64,000 nt of DNA, taken from NCBI GenBank assembly GCA_020310875.1, contig CM035407.1:91591132-91655131 (forward strand), written 5' to 3'. Origin of the DNA: Ceratopteris richardii. Its lineage: Eukaryota; Streptophyta; Polypodiopsida; Polypodiales; Pteridaceae. The notes under the pieces were generated by a model. That model saw nothing but the letters and a program-made list of their open reading frames with translations. It was not told where the DNA came from and ran no database searches. This document shows positions 42,381 through 54,551 of this stretch, piece by piece (within the stretch, counting starts at the first letter, position 1; every line of letters begins with the position of its first letter). The translations under genes were made by a program, and so were the position numbers.

Positions 42381-43606
42381 ATACACGCGCACACATATTT
42401 TCTAAAGTGAGTACATGGATACGTATAGATTTTCACGTGCATACTATTTACACAAAAACATGCAATTACTAAATTGACACATGCAAAAACATACTAATTT
42501 AACATTCAGGCACTCTCATGCATTTTACTATTTTAAAATTCCATTTAATCTTTCTCTTGATTCTCAATACGTATTAATATTACTATTAATTTTTCATTTT
42601 GTTTTTGTTTTAATTCTTTTTTAGTAAGAGTTTTATATATTTTATCATAATTATTAAAGTAGTTTACACGTACATTGCTTTTCGAGTTTCACAAATTAGT
42701 TAAGAATATTTATTTCAAAATATCATAATTAAAAGACATTCAAATCTAAGACACTTGTGAGCACACATAGCTATACATAGCATACATTCATATATGTAAC
42801 ACAGATAAGATATAACTGACAAACACATATAACATATACACTTAGGATTCACCTGGGTCATAATTATTTAGGGTTTCATCTGTCATAGGAGAGACATATT
42901 GCAATCTAAGGTTACACACACAAGCACATACGTTAAGACATGTAATCATGCTTAAATGGACACACCAAAAAGGTATAGATAGTCATAGATTCATAAAATA
43001 CACATAGGGCCTTACGACCAAATGCACATATAGACTTCTCATACATAAACTCAAACACATAGGGGAAAACTTATAAACACATAGGCACACACCCTTACAT
43101 ACACATGCAATCACACATATATAGGCACAATTCACTCTTATCCATGCCTCCTACATCAATGCACATACTTACACATGAGCACATACTTTATCATACTCAT
43201 GCACATACATTCACAAGCATATATATATATATGCAATGTTCATTACTCTCATACATATGATAATCATTACAATATCATAGGGTACCTTACACACAAACAC
43301 TTAAGAACATAGGGTAACTGCATGGGATATCACACAATACTTGAGCTTGCATACTATCACTTGGCTACATAGATGGTATGAGACACTGATGTAGACATAG
43401 TGTATCTAAGGGATAGGCATATTTATGCTCAAGATTACACATATTTATAAGGTTAAAATGAAAAGTCAAATATCTCTTCGTGTGCTAATCAAAGCACATG
43501 TTCAACTTCTCCAACCTACAGGTATTCAAGAGAGAGATTCAACTAATTCAACAATTCATATTGAAAAGATTTTTAAGAGTTTACAGATCACTTTGAAAAG
43601 AAATTT
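42380..43606. other. unassigned AT-rich region with CA/CATA-rich low complexity
   Basis: Dominated by degenerate ACACATA words (42770-43260) and a short (AT)n run near 43220. No gene is seen. The truncated left end of the minus-strand gypsy element presumably lies somewhere here, but no second LTR could be found. Confidence 0.5.
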
Positions 43607-46464
43607 TTAATTTTTCTGAATGTCGATCGGAGTGATGAAATCCTTCTGACAACACACTTGGTTAGCCATGTGTTTCCACAATTCTGGTTTAACCTTGGGT
43701 AGCTCCTCTAAAGTGGGATTGCATTGCACTTTAGTATTCTTCACTACCGCGGTATTTCTATGCAGGACTGAGTCTTCGTTTGTTACCATGATTGTGGGTG
43801 CTCTCATACAGGTGGACTTTTCGTCCCATTGACCCATCAAATGGGGCAATTCTTTATGGAATTAGACTCAAAGTCTAACTGTTCACTAGACTGGGTATCC
43901 TCTTGTTCTCCATAAATAGAAGGAATATCTTGTGGGAATTGATCATGTAGGTCATCCACAATGTCAATGGGAGGAGGATTTTCACTTTCCTTTGCCCATT
44001 TCTCTTCTTGAATTTCTCTTCGAAATTCTTGTGAGTATTGATTTACAGAAACAAAGGTTCTTGATTCGGTGGAGTTGGGAATGTAAGCATCCTTGGGAGG
44101 AAGGCTTATACTTTCACTTCTGATGTTATTCACCTGAGATGTAGTTTGCTTTCCTGAATTATTTATCATTTTTTCCAATCTTTCTAATAATTCGTCAAAG
44201 TGTAACTATGTTTTGACTGAGGTTGTGCAATTGAAGAGACGACTGGCCTCAAACATAGTTTGGGCCAATTCTAACATCTTTTCACAAAGTTGTGTCAATT
44301 TCTAGGTCAGCCCTGGGTTAACATCTTTCATGATCTGTCACATTTGGCCCTTCTTGGATTCTGGTTTCATATGCTTTGAAAATCATGTGTAGGTCTTTGG
44401 GAGTGGAATCTGCTAAGACTGATCCTACTCTAGGTGGTGCTGGAGTTACATGAGGTTGATTAGATGCTGATGATGATGGCGATGGTGGTGATGTGTGAGA
44501 GTGCATTTGAGATATGATTTCAATTATTTTGGCTCTAGTTTCTCTTAAAATTTCCTCAAGTTCATTCACCTTCCTTGACCATTTTCTTTTCATTCTCTTG
44601 AGGCTATCTTTCCAAGCTCTAGTCCTTTTCTTAGTTAGACTCTTAGTCTCACTAACCTCAGAATTCTTTTCTAGACCTAAGCCTTGGTTTTACTGCAGTG
44701 CTTGAGCTCTAACGACTACTTGCACAAGGGTAGTGGAAGTCACACTTCCAGTAGAATCTACTACTAACCCAATGACTTTAATAGGAGTGATCTTTGGCCC
44801 ATTGTATGGGTTCTTAGGACAACCCCGTAATAGGTGCTCCTTCCCACAATTTGGATAAAAACCTTGAATTGTCACTGATTGTGGTTACATAGGTGCAGGT
44901 ATAGGGAAATCATGAATGAAGAGATCTCCTTGGCATCTGAGGCATGGTCCTCTAGGTGATGGGAGTCTTATCTATCTAGGTTGGGGCCTAGAGTCAAGAT
45001 TTATGTAGATTACATTAGCGTATTCAAGCTCCCGACTAGGTTTGCTAGGACTTTTGTTAGGGTAAATCTCATTGTGTTCTAGCGACTTCCTATAGTAAGC
45101 CGATGGAGTATCCATTTGAGTCGAGTCAAAATTGTGATTATTCGGGTCACTTTCTAAGATCAATGGTGATGTTGACACTAAGGCTCTATTCAAATTTCCT
45201 TCAAGAGCTACATACTTCACTCGGATCACGTTGGCTGGAGGTGGAGGTTGTTGTACTAACATTGGTTAAGGTCTTTGTTGTGCTTGATAGGGTGGTTGGT
45301 AGGATTGCTGGGGCCTAGCATACTGTTGTGGTGGATATTGATTTTGGTATCTTCTCTATTGTGGATACAACTATGAATATCTTTTCCGAACCACTTGCTT
45401 ATTATATGGGCAATCTTGCATGGAGTTGTTAGTATACCTTCTTTCTATGGTGCACTATTGGTTGTTAGGATTCACTTGAGATTAAGCCATGATTGGGCAT
45501 ACATTAGCCATGTGGTCTCCTCCACAGGTATAGCATCCTTTTAGTGGGGCAAATCTAGGTGTCTCCTTGCTAGATACACTTAACTTCTGAGCTACCTTTT
45601 CTACCAATTTATCAATAGAAGTAGGGGATCAGATGTGAGGCTAGTGGAAGTATCTGAATCTTTATAAATCTTAGAGAGCTCTAGTTCCTCATCTAGGTTG
45701 TCCTCAATATCTATGCATATGTGTGCACATTCCTCTATGGTTCTCGTTTCCTTTAGATACATATAGGATCTCAACTTAACACTCAATAATCCATCTAGGA
45801 ATAATGCCACTTGTTTGGCTGATATGGATAGCTTTGGAATCGGACATCTCTCGAAGCATTGTCTATATCTTCTTCCTATGAGTCACACTGTCTCTTGAGA
45901 TGTTTGTTTAAAGCTATGGATTAGTGATGTGCCTTATGCCACTCTTAGAAAACTTGGTGATGAAGGCTTCTAGAAATTGTCCTATGTTCCTGAATTATTT
46001 CTGGTGTAGTGGTTGAAACCACATAATAGCCATGTTCTTGAGTGTTAGACCAAAAGCATTGTATTTCGTGAAGAAGTCATCAACTTTCTCAGCTCTCAAG
46101 ACTTGCATAAATTCTACCACATGATCATATGGGCCTCCTGTATCATCAAAATAGTTCTTCATGGACTTAACCAGTTGTGTAGGCCTCAAGATCCTAGGGT
46201 GTTCTCTAGGACTTGGCAAAGGGAATTCATCTACATTTCTTTGATTCATTGGGCCTCTCTACCCCTCATTTTCCATTCTATCCATTTTTGTTCTCGTTCT
46301 TTCTCTTCCCATTTGGTTAACAAAGCTTTCCTCTGGTCTATCTCTACTCCAGTCCCTTTGAGTTCCATGAGCATGGGATGTTCCAGCTTCTTGGTGACCA
46401 TAAGAGACATTGGATCTTCGTTGGGGAAAAACGAATTCACCCTAGGCATACCTACCAAGTTCAA
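43607..46464 (-). pseudogene. gag remnant of the minus-strand gypsy element
   Basis: Successive open fragments on the minus strand: 46464-46246, 46249-45995, 45810-45601, 45262-44972, 44875-44690, 44593-44318, 44178-43837 and 43849-43607. The second contains a gag-core-like stretch (RPTQLVKSMKNYF, then LKNMAIMWFQPL). The 44875-44690 piece has a decayed zinc knuckle, YPNCGKEHLLRGC, in which the first Cys has become Tyr. Between them are Pro- and Gln-rich linkers. 44593-44318 is a charged helical segment. Many stops and frameshifts separate them. Beyond 43607 no protease or RT can be seen. Confidence 0.7.
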
Positions 46465-47966
46465 TTACTACGAACACTCTCTCCGATGTATTGTCTAAAT
46501 AGAGCACTTCGCCTGGGATATCAAGATCTTTAAGTTCATATATCATCATGTTTTCTACTTCGCTAGGTTGATCGGTTTTAAACCTGCATAAGGCTTCATC
46601 AGTCTCTCTAGTCTAGAACAACTCTATACTTTTGTTATCTTGGGGAATCCATTCTGGTGTGAGTATTCTAGTAAAGAACGATTTTCCTCTAGGAGTTCTT
46701 GGCTCTCCTCTAGATGCGAGCACCTAATCAGTTGGTCTTGATCATACTTGAGTGCTCAAGACACACATTCTCAAGCTTGCAACACGCTCTTGATCTAGAC
46801 ATACTTTGATGCTCTCAATGGACCTCTAAAAGTTTCATCATTAGATCATACTAGGAATTCAAAACGAGCTTTCCAATGCACTCTAGAGCTCAAAAAACAG
46901 ATTTCGTATAAAAAAGTTATGTCAGTTCAAGGTCTTGGGAGTTAAAACAGGCAATCAGACAAACAAGACTTCTCAAAGTAGTTGCCTAAGGGCATCACGA
47001 TGCTCCAGTTACTTGAAATTTTGACCAAAATTAGCTAAGAATTTAAAAATTAAAAACCCTAAAATTTGATCGCATTTATCCGTCAATTGTGATGGATAGG
47101 GCTATCAATCGCGATGGACTGAGCTTGTTATCATGGTCTTCCTGTCACGATGGATGTGTTTGTCATGATGGATATCTGTCTATCCTCATGGATACTTGTC
47201 TGTTGTGATGGACATGTCTATCACGATGGATGTGTATGTCGTGATAGACACCTATATGTCACGATGGACAAATGTTTTCAATTTTTTGCATTTTTCTGTG
47301 TCAATCGTCCTATGTGTTGCGATGGATAGGATTTTCATCGTGTTTAAGTGTCAATAGTGATTTTGCTATCAATCGCGATGGACAAGGGTGTCCATTGCAA
47401 TGGACTTGTCTGTCGTGACGGACAGGTAGTTCGTGGTGGTCCGTCTGTCACGATGGATAGGCCGTCTGTTGCAATGGATAGACTCTCTGTCACGATGGAT
47501 AATGTATGTTTCGATGGATTAAAAAATGTAATTTTTTTTTGAAATTTTTATGGATGTGTGATGCGCAAGGCCTATATTCTATGATGGTATACTCAGTTTT
47601 ACCAAAAGACTACTTTTTTGTCTATCATTATGGACAAAGATCAACACCTTGAGATCTGTGCAAAGGTTTTCTATACCTATTGGAGTTGTTGCAATTGTCG
47701 TGGATGTCAATACCTACAAGAATACTCAAGAAACATGCAAAAACAATGCACATAAATTCGTTCTCTCTCATGCTCACTAATGAAATGAAAAATAGAGATG
47801 GAATGTGAAGATATGACCAAAATGATCAAGATGATGATGAAAGAAGATGAAGAGTAGAGATGGTGATGGTGATGATAAAAGAAGTAGAAAAGTAAAAACT
47901 AAGAGATTATCTATAATTCCAACGTTCTCTACATCTAACCATCACACGCTCATCTTCAAACCTCGA
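46465..47966 (-). other. leader region of the minus-strand gypsy element
   Basis: 1.5 kb between primer site and gag without ORFs. It holds the minisatellite at 47081-47520. The rest is unremarkable AT-rich sequence. Confidence 0.55.
47081..47520. repeat. degenerate minisatellite with CGATGGA core
   Basis: About 20 imperfect units of 16-24 bp built on T(G/A)TC...(C/T)(A/G)CGATGGA. Variants GCGATGG, GTGATGG, CACGATGG and CATGATGG look like C-to-T and G-to-A decay of one CG-containing unit. Confidence 0.85.
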
Positions 47967-47990
47967 TCATCGACAACAATACCAAACTTG
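47967..47990 (-). other. degenerate tRNA-Asp primer site
   Basis: On the minus strand TTTGGTATTGTTGTCGATGA lines up with TTTGGTGCCGTTGCCGGGGA after the LTR of the element at 27,794. The differences are mostly transitions. Confidence 0.65.
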
Positions 47991-47991
47991 A

Positions 47992-48657
47992 TGTCACTCT
48001 AGCACAATGAAAAGTACCAATGTGAGAAGATCCACCTTTTAATTGTCAATCTAAAAAAATATGAGGGTATGACGACCATGAGCAAGTGAAGTGCACAAGT
48101 GAGTGAATGAGCACACAAGCATGCACACACATACACACACAAACATACGACAAGACAAAGAGATGGAGCAATGGAATCCTTGATTAACCAAAAACAAGAT
48201 TATGAATTATTTTGTTCACTTCAATTCCCATCTCGCTAACTCCAAAAATGAGCTCTCTAACCTCTTTTATAGTTTTTGACTAGCTATGGTCCTATCTAGA
48301 CCTAATGTCCGGCTTAATTAAAAAATAGGTTCTTAGGCTAATTTGAAGGCTCAAACGAGCTCTAAAAAATATAAAAATTGACACATACTTAGATCTAATA
48401 CTCCTAAAGCTTGAGGACTCCTCGACTTGCAAAAACTAGAGAAAGAATCTTTAAAAATGGTATTTACAAAGGTGTGTAGTGATTAAAATCATTGTTGTAA
48501 AAGAGTTATCATTTGAAAAATTAAATAGACCTAGTTGTTGAGTTTTCGTTGATTGTTTTGCTTGCTTGGTCCTCCTCGACTCTCCCTCTGTTCTGATTCC
48601 CTTTGAAGACTTCCTTGTCTTGTAACGTCACCTTGATTGCCCTAGCTACTACCAACA
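47992..48657 (-). repeat. 5' LTR of the minus-strand gypsy element, diverged sister of the 27.8/34.3 kb LTRs
   Basis: 666 bp on the minus strand, starting TGTTGGTAGTAGCTAG and ending GTGCTAGAGTGACA. Shared landmarks with the 663-bp LTR at 27794 occur in the same order: ACAATGATTTT, AGTCCTCAAGCTT, AACCTATTTTTTAA, a CTATAAAA-type TATA box, GAGAGCTCATTTTT, a TG-rich patch, and CATTGTGCTAGAG at the end. Confidence 0.82.
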
Positions 48658-49361
48658 ATCATCTCCCAAAAAGGTACATCATCATGGATATTCACAATAC
48701 TCGATTGTTCTCTTACTTTGCTAATAAAATTGTGCCTCTAGTCTGAAACCAACGAGAGAATGCGGACGACATGGTTGCAGATAAAGGATATGCCCATGAA
48801 AGACGTAGTGTCCCATGTGAAGGATGTCATAAAATGCTCAAGAAGTCCAAAAACTCTAAGAGCACTAGACAATTTCTTGTCTAAGTTGTGGCAAGAATAT
48901 GGATTCCTCGATTTGCTTACAAATTAACGGGGTAATAAATTGTGTTCTAGCACTGCATAGGTCTGAAAAGATAAATGAAAACTACGGCAGCAACAGACTC
49001 CTCACTGTCACAACTCCGGCAAACCAAAAGAGTGACAAGTTGACGCATTCAGCAGCGAAAATTTTATAAGACAGTCTAATTTAGCACGCCCAATATTGGA
49101 ACATTCATTCACAGGGTTGCCAGAGTCCTTTGAATACAAAATAAGCATATGCAAGCGGATATGAACCCCTTTGAATACACAATAAGCATATGCAAGCAGA
49201 TATGAACCCTTATGTCACCTGCACAAAGTAAGGTCTCTAACGAACTCCAGGCATCAGATTACATGAGTATCAGATATTACATTCCTGCTCAAAATGAGTT
49301 TTCAAACAAAGCTCAGGCATCAGCTGAAATGAGCAACACTCGCTGCGGACATCAAGCTCTA
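48658..49361. other. 3' flank of the F-box gene
   Basis: 700 bp without a gene of its own. A short direct duplication is present: CCTTTGAATACA..ATAAGCATATGCAAGC..ATATGAACCC occurs at about 49128-49168 and 49169-49209 (period near 41 bp). Confidence 0.5.
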
Positions 49362-50771
49362 TCAAATCAGCTGGCAAGGGTGGAGATGCTGCCATCTATA
49401 GCCATCCTCAATGTCACACACACAAAATTCCATCTTGCTGAAGTACGACCCACTGTAAACATACATCAAGTTCCCTGCACCTGCACATCTTACATCCTTG
49501 AAGACAAACAATGGATGTGTTCCTCTTTCGAAATGATCAGTGAAGGAAGACCACAGATGCTTTGGCATTTGGCTCACTTCGCTACACTGCATGGTTATCT
49601 CATCAACTTTAAGCAGCTTTACGGCGCTATCCTTCCCTTCATCTGCAACAGATAATCCTAAAACAAACAAACCTCTGCCGGTGGATGCTAGATGAAAATG
49701 CTGTACGTATCTTGATTCAAGTTTCAATGGCGGGTTCCATGATTTAGTACCCATATCAAAGTGCGTGATAAAGCTTGTATGGATGTTCATGATGTAAACC
49801 TTCCTTCCTACTACCGCCCAAGATACGTGGAAAGAACCCATAAACCGAAACGACACAGAAGGCCCCAAAGCTGGCATGCAGTCGTCAGACACATCCCATG
49901 AATCCGTCGAAGAGTTATAGATTTGTACAGTATGCGTATTACGGAGCTCACCAAGGACAAACACCACAAAGGATGAAGAAGAACATGAAGGGTCTACATC
50001 AATGTCTAAAGCAGCCACAACAGGTGAGTAAAGAAACTGCTTGCTCGCAGCAGAGGACACGCTCCAATCTGTATTTAGAGGATTAGTCGCAAAGTTGAGA
50101 AAGGCACTACCAGAAGAGCAGATGCCGTTAGGATAGAGTATGAGAGTTCCAGAGGGGGTGCTTGTCAGTGAGCAGGAAGGGGAAAATGGAGTCCTCATGT
50201 TGCTTGGTAGTTTGAGAGGGAACCATCGTGCCAAGATGGGATCATAGATAGAGGCTAGCGTCAGTAGGCTTTTCGGATGCAGACCCCAAAGGTATAAGAA
50301 GGGATGTGTACGCGCCATTCCAAGCTTCATGAGGGAGGAAGATCGGATGGAAGAATACCATGACTTGCTGACAGAAGCCAGTCTGATAGACGAAGAGACA
50401 GGCAACCGAAGTAAGATGTGTTCAATCAATTCGTGTGCGAGATCTGTGAACGCTTTGCTCACACGCTCGCGCACTGCCTCGCTGCCCTCATTACTTTGAT
50501 CCCCGCAGATTTCTGCATGCTCGTTGCAGCATAATTCATGATCCTGTTCCTTCTCCCCTAATTTTTGTTGGTCATCTCCTATCTTTCGCGTCCGACCACC
50601 TCTATCGTCATTGGGCGCTTCCACTGCCCCCATACGCTCACAGTTGTTTGTCGAGCATTTGTGCCTTCGCGCGTCCAACACCATTCGCGACTGTGCTTGG
50701 ATCCCTTCAGCTCTGCTGCACAAATGGTTCTGCACATAGTTTCGACTATACCTTATAAAGTTATAAGACAT
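49362..50771 (-). CDS. F-box/kelch-repeat protein, intact, intronless
   Basis: Open frame of 469 codons on the minus strand. The F-box lies at about residues 107-150 (LAHELIEHILLRLP, then SIRLASVSKSWYSSI), the usual Skp1-binding module of an SCF ubiquitin ligase. From about residue 155 on, a kelch/galactose-oxidase-like region is suggested by LYLWG, YDPILARWFPL, VQIYNSSTDSWDV, VGRKVYIMN and FDMGTKSWNPPL. This part would bind the substrate. The N-terminal 100 residues are charged and unlike the family. Met31 or Met47 may be the true start. There are no frameshifts or stops, and the region is visibly richer in CG dinucleotides than the surrounding decayed repeats, so I take it as a functional host gene. 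The closest types are plant F-box/kelch proteins of the At5g15710 kind. Confidence 0.88.
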   Translation of the reverse strand: MSYNFIRYSRNYVQNHLCSRAEGIQAQSRMVLDARRHKCSTNNCERMGAVEAPNDDRGGRTRKIGDDQQKLGEKEQDHELCCNEHAEICGDQSNEGSEAVRERVSKAFTDLAHELIEHILLRLPVSSSIRLASVSKSWYSSIRSSSLMKLGMARTHPFLYLWGLHPKSLLTLASIYDPILARWFPLKLPSNMRTPFSPSCSLTSTPSGTLILYPNGICSSGSAFLNFATNPLNTDWSVSSAASKQFLYSPVVAALDIDVDPSCSSSSFVVFVLGELRNTHTVQIYNSSTDSWDVSDDCMPALGPSVSFRFMGSFHVSWAVVGRKVYIMNIHTSFITHFDMGTKSWNPPLKLESRYVQHFHLASTGRGLFVLGLSVADEGKDSAVKLLKVDEITMQCSEVSQMPKHLWSSFTDHFERGTHPLFVFKDVRCAGAGNLMYVYSGSYFSKMEFCVCDIEDGYRWQHLHPCQLI

Positions 50772-53700
50772 CGATTTCTCCCATTGCCTTGCCTCGTTTA
50801 TCTCGTCAACATCATCATGCCTCGTTCACGGATTTTTGTCGCATGTTGGTAAGTCGGAACTAGGAAAAACATTAGGGTCATTTCACATAGGGGCACTCGA
50901 ACAAAGATGAAAAATCTCCTAGTTCCACTTGGAAATGGAGAAAAATCGAGATTTCCTCCAGCCATCCATTCACATACTATAGAGTTTCTAGTGCGGGCGG
51001 CCTGTGTGAATGGATGCAATGTCAAAAGGTGTTGTACAACTATTGGAAATGTAGGTCCTTGGCTTCTCTTCTCTTTGCAATCATTGTCGATGGTCTCAAA
51101 TATTTAGTTGAACATCACGCACGTTTAAGTCTTATTCAAGGCCTCTTTCTTCCCCTCAATCAAGACTAGATGATCACGACACTCTTTATCGATTACATGA
51201 ATGATTTTGTCCATAACGATCCACTCAGCATTGGTACCTTTTGATGTTGCCTAAATACATTTTGTGAGGCATTGAGTTCTAAAATAAACCACTTTGAAGG
51301 TTATTATTGGGTATCTACCTTAAATTTTGGTTGATCATGGCTGTTAATTGATCACCAAGGGACAAATCTTTCGTTGTTATCAAGAGCATTAGAGGTGCTA
51401 GTCTTGGAACCTTCAAAACGCTAGGAAGTTTCAAAATAAAGGATTCCATTTGTGGAAGCATGTCTAGAATTAAGACACATGCCAATGGATTAGATTTTGG
51501 TAGCCCTCCTAAAGAATGGTCGATCGAAAAATCTTTTTTGCTTTTAGGCAAAAGAATTTCCAATTGTAAAGAAGTCCTCACCTTTTATACATCACAGAGT
51601 GTTTTTCCTTCAGAGCAACAAGATTGAAATCAAGTGGTCTTCCAATGAGGAGGACAAAAGGTCTATTCTTTGTAAAAGTTTTTTTAGCAAGTTTTTAAGA
51701 AACTCATGCATTTTGGGATTTTTGAGGGGTCCCATGGCTCTTAGTCCGTTCACAAGTACAATTGTTTTTTCTATTAATTAAACCTTGGAAGAGTAGGCTG
51801 TTTCCAAACTTCCTTTTGAAAAAAAAGAGGCTGGTATCACTTTAGAGTCGACTTTCGAGACTCCATTTTTCTTTGGTGGCTGTGTACAACAAGTGTGATC
51901 TCTCTCACATGGAGGTCTTTCTTTAAGCATGATGGTTTTCGTTTGTATTCCACGTTGTTGTCATGACAAGTAGCATCACATGAAGACATTTTTTTTCCAA
52001 AGTGGCTTCACGAGTGTGTGTGTGTTCTCGTTTGGAATTTCCAGCGTATCACAAAAGGAGGTAGAAGACTAAACTTCAAACAATCTGAAAATTTGGTTAT
52101 AAAACGCTCATTTTCATAAATAGGACTCTATGTTGGAGGATATGTATGAGGCATAGGTCAGTTTATCTCTCAATTGTAATGCTTTCGGGTCATTCAAACT
52201 AGGTATTTCCGAACATGCTTTTCCTAATGTTGCTTTGATAATCTAACTCTTGCTTTGTGAGATATTGAAGGTCCCATAAATACTATGCTCTTGAGTCATA
52301 TAGCTATTGAGTCAATTTAATTCAAGCCAAGAAAATTAAACTTTGGCGTAACTTCTTCTTTAAAAAAAAGAAAAAAATGGGTTTAAAGCTTTTTTTTTTT
52401 GAGAGTACAATGAATTGAAAACACATTCACACACCAGAGCTCGTAAAGTAGAGGCACTCATCTCTGAAAAACTCATAGATACATGTCCAACCAAGACTTA
52501 GACTCATGACTTTTTTCTTAAGATTCAAAACGTGAAACCACACTTACTTACTTTTAACTCAAGTTTAAAGCATTGGGCACTCATCTCACTTGAAAACGTG
52601 AACATTGAAAAGATGTGTGTGTCCCACACTCAAAGCCTTTAAGGTAGGCTGTAGTAATCGTCCACGTACAATGGAATCGCTTTCCAAAAGCGTAACCATG
52701 TCACATTCAAAGCTTTTTATGGTAGCCCCAACTTCTCCCAAGGACAATGAAAAAGACGGAAACAACTTTTTACTTCAAATGACATGATTGTACTTTCAAA
52801 TGGTAAGAACACTTCACGTGCATTTGATCCCATGGTTCGCACCACATAAATAACGAGGGCATATGGAGGATCGGCGATTCGAAGTTCGGTCATCTATGTG
52901 CTTTTTCGCTAGAGTGGAAAGTGTTGGTATTGAACTGTACAAAGAAAGAAGGGCTAGTCCGAACAAACTATCACCCCTTTGTTTTTTTTTTAGTTTGGTC
53001 ACCCAAGAACAAAAAAGGAATAAAATTACTCATTATTATTATACAAAGCATCAAATGAGAGTTTGAGGTCACATGTACCCATTAATCAGATCATCGGAGT
53101 TTGCCATACCGATCATGCATGTGCTTTCAAATCTCTGCTCGATCACCCTAAAAGTGTAATCAAGTGACTCGATGAAAGATGCATGTTCCCCCGCTAAGAG
53201 CTTCAAGGATTTTTTATGTACATGGATTGTAATTTGAGTGAGCTCGAGATCACTCTATCACATGCATATGATAGTTTGGTGATTCGACTTTGGCTGACTC
53301 CAATAGACTTCATGTCAACAAATTTATTTGCATGATACATATAAAAAACATATAAAGAGAAGACATACATATAACAATATAAATAAACTTGAAAATGTTT
53401 TTTTAGTAATATTTTTTCTGAACAATGTACAAACAAAAATGAAATGAATATACCAATATCTAAATAAAACAAGTATGAATAGTTTATCCTAAGTGTGTTG
53501 GTGACTTCATGCAACCTTTCACCTCTACGTTGGGAGGTAAAGTTTCAACCCCACCAAATGCCAAGGAAAACCCTCAATCCATTGGACAGGGATGTTACAT
53601 GGCCTATTGGTCTAATGGACTCTTCGAGCACTTTATCGATGGATTTTGGTTTTCATGCACTTTGCATGGGCTCTTGCTTTCTAGCATATTTGATCCCGCA

Positions 53701-54305
53701 TTCAGAATTTTAAAGTGAGTTCTCTCATTTGGCCTCCCTTCCCAAATTCTTCCCTATGGGTTTTCAAGCTCTATAATCTTGGCCACGTCGGATGTTTAAC
53801 CCCTATTTTGTGAGATGTGGGAGGTGCCCTCTTTTGTCAGATATGGGAGGTGCCATGGGTATATGCCTGCCTTCACTTGTAGTTTCAATGAATTCAAGCT
53901 AATTCGAGAGATTAGGCCTCACGCTGAACTTACTTTAATATGTATGTTTTATTGATGAGAATAGAAACATAGTCAAAAGCTCATAAGTACAATATGGTAC
54001 ACTATGTGTCCTTGAATAGCTTTGATACGAACAATATCCCTATATGTGGCCATTTTTTACTCTAGAGTTGGCTAGAGGTTTTTTCCCATGTAAACATATA
54101 TGCATGCTGTATTCATATGTGCTCATACATAGTACTTAGGGATTCTCTTATACCTCTCACTTTACTTATTTCTCATATTATGGATCATTATTCATCATCT
54201 ATTAGTAGAGAGCTCTTCTAGCCATCATGTTTCTTCTTGTATCTATCTCCATCTTTGATCTTATATGTACTATTTTGCTTCCTCATTCTCTTACACACTC
54301 AACAA
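50772..54305. other. promoter side of the F-box gene and unassigned intergenic DNA
   Basis: The first few hundred bases should include the F-box promoter (leftward). No strong TATA box is chosen. From 51100 to 53500 there is no recognisable gene or domain. A 270-bp open stretch at 51315-51581 has no known motif. The end of this interval (about 53900-54303) is probably the 5' LTR of the copia remnant, because it ends CTCAACA just before a primer site, but its left edge cannot be fixed. Confidence 0.45.
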
Positions 54306-54316
54306 TGGTATCAGAG
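54306..54316 (+). other. primer-binding site of copia-3 (tRNA-iMet)
   Basis: TGGTATCAGAG, three bases after the presumed LTR end CTCAACA. Confidence 0.8.
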
Positions 54317-54551
54317 TAGATTCAACTCCTTCCAACATGTTATTTGTACACATTTAACAATGAAAATCAATTCTACAACATAGAAGTACAAGATCTAGCA
54401 CTTATAGAATATTTCAAGTAGGTGTGTTTTGATTTTATCCCCGTTTGAATCCATTCATGCACTTACAATTACCACTAGATTTATACACTATGAGTTGCAT
54501 TTCAGATTTTTTTGAAGTTCATAACTTACTACTTTTGAGTTCTTTGGTGCA

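Larger units (their letters stand above)
43607..48657 (-). mobile_element. decayed minus-strand gypsy element, 5' part only
   Basis: Read leftward: LTR 48657-47992, degenerate tRNA-Asp primer site, a leader with a minisatellite, then gag fragments down to 43607. There is no RT or integrase, and no 3' LTR was found in the window, so the element is truncated. Its LTR is clearly but distantly related to that of the pol-less element at 27,794-34,963 (see the LTR entry). Confidence 0.78.

Noticed and set aside
42790-43250. CRISPR-like or satellite array in the CATA-rich region
   Set aside because: Words recur irregularly without a fixed period or spacer structure; ordinary low-complexity DNA of a plant nuclear genome.
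51315-51781. LINE-like or host gene remnant
   Set aside because: Short open stretches exist but no RT, endonuclease or other motif could be recognised on either strand.
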